Below are positions 60,063 through 64,000 of a stretch of DNA of 64,000 nt, in pieces. Below the pieces are notes generated by a model, which was not told where the DNA came from, did not search any database, and saw nothing but the letters and a program-made list of their open reading frames with translations. The stretch's first letter is position 1, and the number at the start of each line of letters is the position of its first letter. The DNA is taken from NCBI RefSeq assembly GCF_014493765.1, contig NZ_JACTVJ010000001.1, positions 124,001 to 188,000 of the forward strand, in the 5' to 3' direction. Source of the stretch: Streptomyces polyasparticus. GTDB lineage: Bacteria > Actinomycetota > Actinomycetes > Streptomycetales > Streptomycetaceae. The translations under genes were made by a program, and so were the position numbers.

Positions 60063-62252
60063 ATGGACGAGGGGAAGGCCACCGGGCCCAAGCCGAAGTG
60101 GTGGAGCCGGCCCCGGAGTTCGGACGAGTCCGCGCCGGCGGATGCGGTGCCCGGGGACGCGGGGGCTGCTGCTTCTTCGGGATCTTCGGATTCTTCGGAC
60201 GGGGACTATCCGTTGAGTGCGCCGGGTGTCCCGGGTGCGCCGGGTGTCTCGGACGCTTCGGGCGCGCCGGGTTCTTCGGGTGCGCTGGATGTTCCGGGTT
60301 CTTTGGGTACTTCGGGTACTTCGGGTACTTCGGGTGTGCCGAGTGCTTCGGAGGCGTCGGGCGGTGACCAGGTGCGGGACGCCGCCGGGACGAGGGCGCC
60401 GGTGGACGGATACGCCGCTGCGGCCGCCGACGCGCAGGCCGAGTCCGCCGCCGCGAGTGCGTCCGCCGAGCCTGTGACGCCGGTCGACTCCGCAGGATGG
60501 GCCGACTCCGCAGACCCGGCTGATGCCGTGCCTCCGGCCGAATCCGCCGCGTCGGCGCCCGCCGAGTCCGCGCCCGCCGCCGAGCGGCCGAGTCCGCTGC
60601 ACAAGCCCGACCCCTACAGCACGCCTCCGTACGGCGGCCCCGGCCCCTGGGCGCCCGCGCCGCCCGTGCAGCACCCGGTGGCCACACCGGCGCAGGGCAC
60701 GGCGGTGCCGCAGGGCGCGGTGCCGGTCCAGGGCGCGCCCGCCGCGTACCCGCAGAGCGCGCCGGCGCCTCAGCCGATACCCGGTGCGCAGATACCCGGG
60801 ATACCTCCGACACAGGGCGCTCCGACACAGGGCGCTCCGGCTCCGGGCGCCCCGGCCCCGCACGCCCCGTCCGCCCACGTACCGCCGCACGCCACGCAGC
60901 CGCACGGTGTGCCGACGCCTCAGCAGCCGACCGCCCCGCAGCACCCCCAGACCGGGGCGCACCCTCAGACGGGGGCCCACCCGCACCCGCAGCAGCCGCA
61001 GGCAGCCGGACACCCCCAGCCCTCCGCCGCCCAGCAGCCCGCCGCCCCGCAGCCCCCAGCTGCCAACCCCTGGGCCGCGTACGACCCTTGGAGCTCTCCC
61101 CAGCCGCTGCTCCAGAGCAACGGAAGCGGGGCAGGGGCGCCGAGGAAGAAGTCCCGCAAGGGGCTGCTCGTGCTCGGAGCCATCGCGCTCTCCCTGGTCA
61201 CCGGCGGCATAGGCGGCGGCATCGGCGCGTACATCGAGCGCAACGGCGGCGTGACCGACGTCGAGCTCGGCCAGGCAGGCAAGGAGTCGCGGGACCGCGC
61301 CCCCGAGAGCGTGGCCGGTATCGCGGCCAGTGCGCTGCCCAGCGTCGTGACCCTGCATGTCAGCGGCGACGACGGCGCGGGCACCGGCACCGGCTTCGTG
61401 CTCGACCGCAAGGGCCACATCCTCACCAACAACCACGTGGTGGACCCGGGAGGCTCCGGCGGCGAGATCTCCGTGACCTTCAGCGGCGGCGAGACCGCCA
61501 AGGCCAGGATCGTGGGCCGCGACGCCGGTTACGACCTCGCCGTGGTGAAGGTCAGCAACGTCAAGGGCCTCAAGCCGCTGCCGCTCGGCAACTCCGACAA
61601 CGTGCAGGTCGGCGACCCCGTCGTGGCGATCGGCGCGCCCTTCGACCTCTCCAACACCGTCACCTCCGGGATCATCAGCGCCAAGGAGCGCCCGATCACG
61701 GCCGGCGGCGACGCGGACGGCAGCGACGTCTCGTATGTGAACGCACTCCAGACCGACGCCCCCATCAACCCCGGCAACTCCGGTGGCCCGCTCGTCGACT
61801 CCCAGGCCCGTGTGATCGGCATCAACAGCGCGATCCGCTCGGCCGGCGACAGCACCGACCCGGAGAGCGGCCAGGCGGGCTCCATCGGTCTCGGCTTCGC
61901 GATCCCGATCAACCAGGGCAAGCGCGTGGCCGAGCAGCTGATCAACGAGGGCCGGGCCACGCACCCGGTGATCGAGGTCACGCTCGACACCGAGTTCCTC
62001 GGCGACGGCGCCCGGGTCGCCGAGGAGGCCTCCGGCGGCGGACCCGCGGTCAAGCCCGGCGGGCCCGGAGCCAGGGCGGGCATCAAGCCCGGCGATGTGA
62101 TCACGAAGGTGGACGGCCAGCGGATCCACGCGGGCGAGGAGCTGATCGTGAAGATCCGCGCCCATGAGCCCGGCGACCGCCTGGAGTTGACCATTGAGCG
62201 CGACGGCAAGGAGCGGGCGCTCACGGTGACCCTCGGTGAGGCGGGCGACTGA
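60063..62252 (+). CDS. HtrA/DegP-like serine protease
   Basis: A 729-residue protein. Residues 1-355 are a long cytoplasmic low-complexity region (Ala/Ser/Pro/Gln-rich, including GTSGTSGTSG and PTQGAPTQGAP repeats). Residues about 360-390 are a membrane helix (GLLVLGAIALSLVTGG). Then comes a trypsin-like protease with the triad His in TNNHVV, Asp in GYDLAVVKV and S573 in NPGNSGGPL. A C-terminal PDZ domain follows (GARAGIKPGDVITKVDGQ). It probably degrades misfolded or regulatory proteins outside the membrane, in the envelope-stress circuit of the neighbouring sigma/anti-sigma pair. ATG 60063 has GGGGAG upstream. Confidence 0.93.
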   Translation: MDEGKATGPKPKWWSRPRSSDESAPADAVPGDAGAAASSGSSDSSDGDYPLSAPGVPGAPGVSDASGAPGSSGALDVPGSLGTSGTSGTSGVPSASEASGGDQVRDAAGTRAPVDGYAAAAADAQAESAAASASAEPVTPVDSAGWADSADPADAVPPAESAASAPAESAPAAERPSPLHKPDPYSTPPYGGPGPWAPAPPVQHPVATPAQGTAVPQGAVPVQGAPAAYPQSAPAPQPIPGAQIPGIPPTQGAPTQGAPAPGAPAPHAPSAHVPPHATQPHGVPTPQQPTAPQHPQTGAHPQTGAHPHPQQPQAAGHPQPSAAQQPAAPQPPAANPWAAYDPWSSPQPLLQSNGSGAGAPRKKSRKGLLVLGAIALSLVTGGIGGGIGAYIERNGGVTDVELGQAGKESRDRAPESVAGIAASALPSVVTLHVSGDDGAGTGTGFVLDRKGHILTNNHVVDPGGSGGEISVTFSGGETAKARIVGRDAGYDLAVVKVSNVKGLKPLPLGNSDNVQVGDPVVAIGAPFDLSNTVTSGIISAKERPITAGGDADGSDVSYVNALQTDAPINPGNSGGPLVDSQARVIGINSAIRSAGDSTDPESGQAGSIGLGFAIPINQGKRVAEQLINEGRATHPVIEVTLDTEFLGDGARVAEEASGGGPAVKPGGPGARAGIKPGDVITKVDGQRIHAGEELIVKIRAHEPGDRLELTIERDGKERALTVTLGEAGD

Positions 62253-62319
62253 CCTACGGGACGGACAGTGGCCGTACGGGCCCGATGGTCACTGTTCACC
62301 GAAACGTCGGACGATTGAT

Positions 62320-62364
62320 CGCCGATCCCGGCGGCCGGACAGTACCGGTCGCCCGGGATCGGCG
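62320..62364 (+). terminator. Hairpin between htrA and tatB
   Basis: A perfect 12-bp stem (CGCCGATCCCGG) around a 21-base loop with an inner CCGG/CCGG pair, 67 bp after the protease stop. It may attenuate read-through, implying that tatB has its own promoter in 62365-62440. Confidence 0.65.
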
Positions 62365-62440
62365 GGTACCGTAGAGCTGCCCGGAACACGGTCTTCGGAC
62401 CACCTGCCACCGGGGCTGCGGACAGGGCAAGGAGCGATAC

Positions 62441-62899
62441 GTGTTCAACGACATAGGCGGACTCGAGCTGATCGCGCTCGTGGTCCTCGCCGTGCTCATC
62501 TTCGGCCCGGACAAGCTGCCCAAGGTCATTCAGGACGTATCCGGTTTCATCCGGAAGATCCGCGCATTCTCCGAGAATGCAAAGCAGGACATCCGTGAGG
62601 AATTGGGCCCGGAATTCAAGGACTTCGAGTTCGAGGACCTGAATCCGAAGAAGTTCATCCGCAAGCAGCTCGACCAGCACGGCGACGATCTCGGCATCGA
62701 CGAGATCCGCAACGGCTTCAATCTCAAGAAGGAGATGGCCGAGGTCTCGGACGCGGTGAACGGCCACGAGAGCGACAGCTCCGCCGCGGCCTCCTCGTCC
62801 TCGTCGGGCGGCACCAAGACCAGCCTCACCAAGGGCCCGGACCTGGAGAAGAAGTCCGCGCAGGACGACCGACCGCCCTTCGACTCCGACGCGACCTGA
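62441..62899 (+). CDS. tatB: Sec-independent protein translocase subunit TatB
   Basis: A 152-residue TatB. A single N-terminal helix (IGGLELIALVVLAVLIFGP) with the FGPDKLP hinge is followed by an amphipathic helix and a charged, serine-rich tail. It pairs with TatC to receive twin-arginine signal peptides of folded proteins. The GTG start is preceded by AAGGAG. The location after htrA is conserved in actinobacteria. Confidence 0.94.
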   Translation: MFNDIGGLELIALVVLAVLIFGPDKLPKVIQDVSGFIRKIRAFSENAKQDIREELGPEFKDFEFEDLNPKKFIRKQLDQHGDDLGIDEIRNGFNLKKEMAEVSDAVNGHESDSSAAASSSSSGGTKTSLTKGPDLEKKSAQDDRPPFDSDAT

Positions 62900-63020
62900 C
62901 CTGCCGAAAACCTCCCCCGCCGAGCCGTATGGCTATTCTCCTCAGGTGTTGTCCGGACTCAGGACGCCCGAGGGGGGCGGGCCGCTCCGGACCGATGGAG
63001 ACGAAGGAGGCGGCCGGTAG

Positions 63021-63644
63021 ATGGAGACGACGAGTCGAACCAGTCAGGCTGGAGTGCGCACGGTCGACGGCTATCTGCTCGCGCCGTTCCCGTGGTACGC
63101 GCTCGACGAGGCCTTCACGGGTCCTCGCTGGCTGATGCAGGTCGGTGCCGCGGCGGACGGCACGGTCGAGCACGGTTCGATCGGTCACGGCGACGAGCCC
63201 GCGGTCCGCGCCGACATGAGCGCCGACCGTGAGCGCTTCGCGGTCGTGGTGAGCGTCGCGGCCAACCCCGTGCGCCGCAGCGCGGACGGCACCGGCGTCA
63301 TGGAGGCCACCTCGGTCTCCTCGGCCGCGTGGCTGGCCGGAGTGGGACTCCTCAACTTCACCTGGCCGCAGCAGATGGACCACACCCTGCGCGACGACTG
63401 GCTCGACCAGCAGACCGAGACCGCCTGGGTGCTCGCCGACGACCTCGCCGGCAGCGACTGGTCCACGCTCTCGCTGCCGGTGGACGGCGTGCCGACCTCG
63501 TTCCACTACCGCGAGTCCGAGTTCGGCTGGGTGCTCGCCGGCTCCACTCAGGAGGGCGTCCACCTGGGCGCGTACGGCCGCGGCATGAGCGCGTACGGCC
63601 TCGGCTTCTCGATGGTCAAGGACATCGGCGCCTACGCGGGCTGA
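63021..63644 (+). CDS. Conserved-looking soluble protein of unknown function
   Basis: A 207-residue protein with no signal peptide or membrane segment. It is rich in tryptophan and acidic residues (FPWYALDEAFTGPRWLMQVG, FTWPQQMDHTLRDDWLDQQT) and its C-terminus is glycine/tyrosine rich (GAYGRGMSAYGLGFSMVKD). I do not recognise a family. GGAGG precedes the ATG by about ten bases. It occupies the gap between tatB and mrp, and is followed by a very strong hairpin. Confidence 0.8.
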   Translation: METTSRTSQAGVRTVDGYLLAPFPWYALDEAFTGPRWLMQVGAAADGTVEHGSIGHGDEPAVRADMSADRERFAVVVSVAANPVRRSADGTGVMEATSVSSAAWLAGVGLLNFTWPQQMDHTLRDDWLDQQTETAWVLADDLAGSDWSTLSLPVDGVPTSFHYRESEFGWVLAGSTQEGVHLGAYGRGMSAYGLGFSMVKDIGAYAG

Positions 63645-63649
63645 GCCTT

Positions 63650-63708
63650 CGCCGATACGCGGATGGGGCGGCCTTCATGGTGAAGGCCGCCCCATCCGCG
63701 TATCGGCG
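63650..63708. terminator. Perfect 28-bp bidirectional terminator
   Basis: Arms 63650-63677 and 63681-63708 are perfectly complementary over 28 bp with a three-base loop (TGG). It lies between two convergent genes and is the longest perfect hairpin I saw in the window. No T tract follows in either direction. Confidence 0.9.
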
Positions 63709-63755
63709 TCAGTGCGCAGAGGAACGCGTCAGCACGCGTACCAGCGCGCCGGTGC

Positions 63756-64000
63756 TCAGAACTTGTTGCGCGGCGTGATCCCCAGGGACATGCCCGACAG
63801 ACCGCGCTGACGCCCGCCCAGCTTGCCCGCGATGGCCCGCAGCGCGGCACCGGCCGGCGAGTCCGGGTCGGACAGGACGACCGGCCTGCCGTCGTCGCCG
63901 CCTTCGCGCAGCCGTACGTCGATCGGGATCGCGCCCAGGACCGGCACATTGGCGCCCGTGGTCTTGGTGAGGCCCTCGGCCACCGCCTGGCCGCCGCCGG
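63756..64000 (-). CDS. mrp: Mrp/NBP35-type P-loop ATPase (partial, 5' end outside window)
   Basis: The last about 80 residues of an Fe-S cluster carrier ATPase. VPVLGAIPIDVRLREGGDDGRP and VVLSDPDSPAGAALRAIA followed by the short tail GMSLGITPRNKF are typical of the Mrp C-terminus. The P-loop lies beyond the window. Position next to tatB and a hypothetical gene agrees with the actinobacterial order sigE-rseA-htrA-tatB-mrp. Confidence 0.85.
   Translation of the reverse strand, partial: GGGQAVAEGLTKTTGANVPVLGAIPIDVRLREGGDDGRPVVLSDPDSPAGAALRAIAGKLGGRQRGLSGMSLGITPRNKF

Noticed and set aside
59313-62165. A 950-codon open frame on the minus strand
   Set aside because: It is antisense to the anti-sigma and htrA genes, which have clear domains and ribosome sites. 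Long antisense frames are a normal effect of third-position GC bias.
1-64000. Secondary-metabolite gene cluster
   Set aside because: No polyketide, peptide-synthetase, terpene or RiPP core genes are present. The exporter-sensor unit alone is not enough.

Overview
This window reads as chromosomal core DNA of a Streptomyces-like actinomycete. The GC content is very high, GTG and TTG starts are common, and stop/start overlaps (ATGA, GTGA) are frequent. Marker genes are mycothiol biosynthesis (mshB), BldK-type oligopeptide importers and an actinobacterial SigE-RseA-HtrA-TatB-Mrp block. I saw no tRNA or rRNA genes, CRISPR array, insertion sequence or prophage. Start codons were chosen from ribosome binding sites and overlaps read by eye.

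Left part (1-21,400). An actinobacterial-type succinate dehydrogenase/fumarate reductase operon (membrane subunit, flavoprotein, truncated Fe-S subunit) reads leftwards. It is followed by an orphan peptide-binding lipoprotein with an unusual lysine-rich insert, a small lipoprotein and typA. Two tandem, paralogous five-gene oligopeptide ABC importer operons come next (9,591-15,437 and 15,596-21,250), each ordered binding protein, permease, permease, ATPase, ATPase. They resemble the bldK locus of S. coelicolor and each has a GC-rich hairpin between the binding-protein gene and the first permease gene.

Middle (21,400-41,650). This part holds an eight-helix membrane protein, an S9 peptidase, a tiny membrane protein, mshB with a coupled membrane protein, a large proline-rich wall-binding-type protein, and a secreted lipase-like hydrolase. 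An ABC-2 exporter follows with its own histidine kinase and response regulator. Then come a SirB1-like protein, a GNAT enzyme, a 7Fe ferredoxin, lysine/diaminopimelate genes (dapC, dapE), a secreted protein with 10-residue repeats, a membrane-anchored lysozyme-like protein and a LOG-family protein.

Accessory-looking block (41,660-53,230). A third oligopeptide importer with a natural permease-ATPase fusion lies downstream, on the same strand, of an amidase and an acyl-CoA dehydrogenase. A possible hotdog protein, a TetR regulator and an SGNH hydrolase are next to them. Two matching 18-bp palindromes, one before the acyl-CoA dehydrogenase and one in the divergent TetR promoter region, suggest one small TetR regulon that could link uptake, amide hydrolysis and beta-oxidation.

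Right part (53,600-64,000). A FolP2-like dihydropteroate synthase homologue is followed by a DivIVA-like protein, 3-methyladenine glycosylase, a crotonase, a DUF3117 protein, an O-methyltransferase, an ECF sigma factor, a zinc anti-sigma factor, HtrA, TatB, a conserved hypothetical protein and the 3' end of mrp. This order closely follows the dapE-to-mrp region of Mycobacterium tuberculosis, without the glycogen and glucosylglycerate genes. Convergent gene pairs are often separated by strong hairpins, including a perfect 28-bp stem before mrp. A dispersed 80-bp intergenic element occurs twice in opposite orientation.
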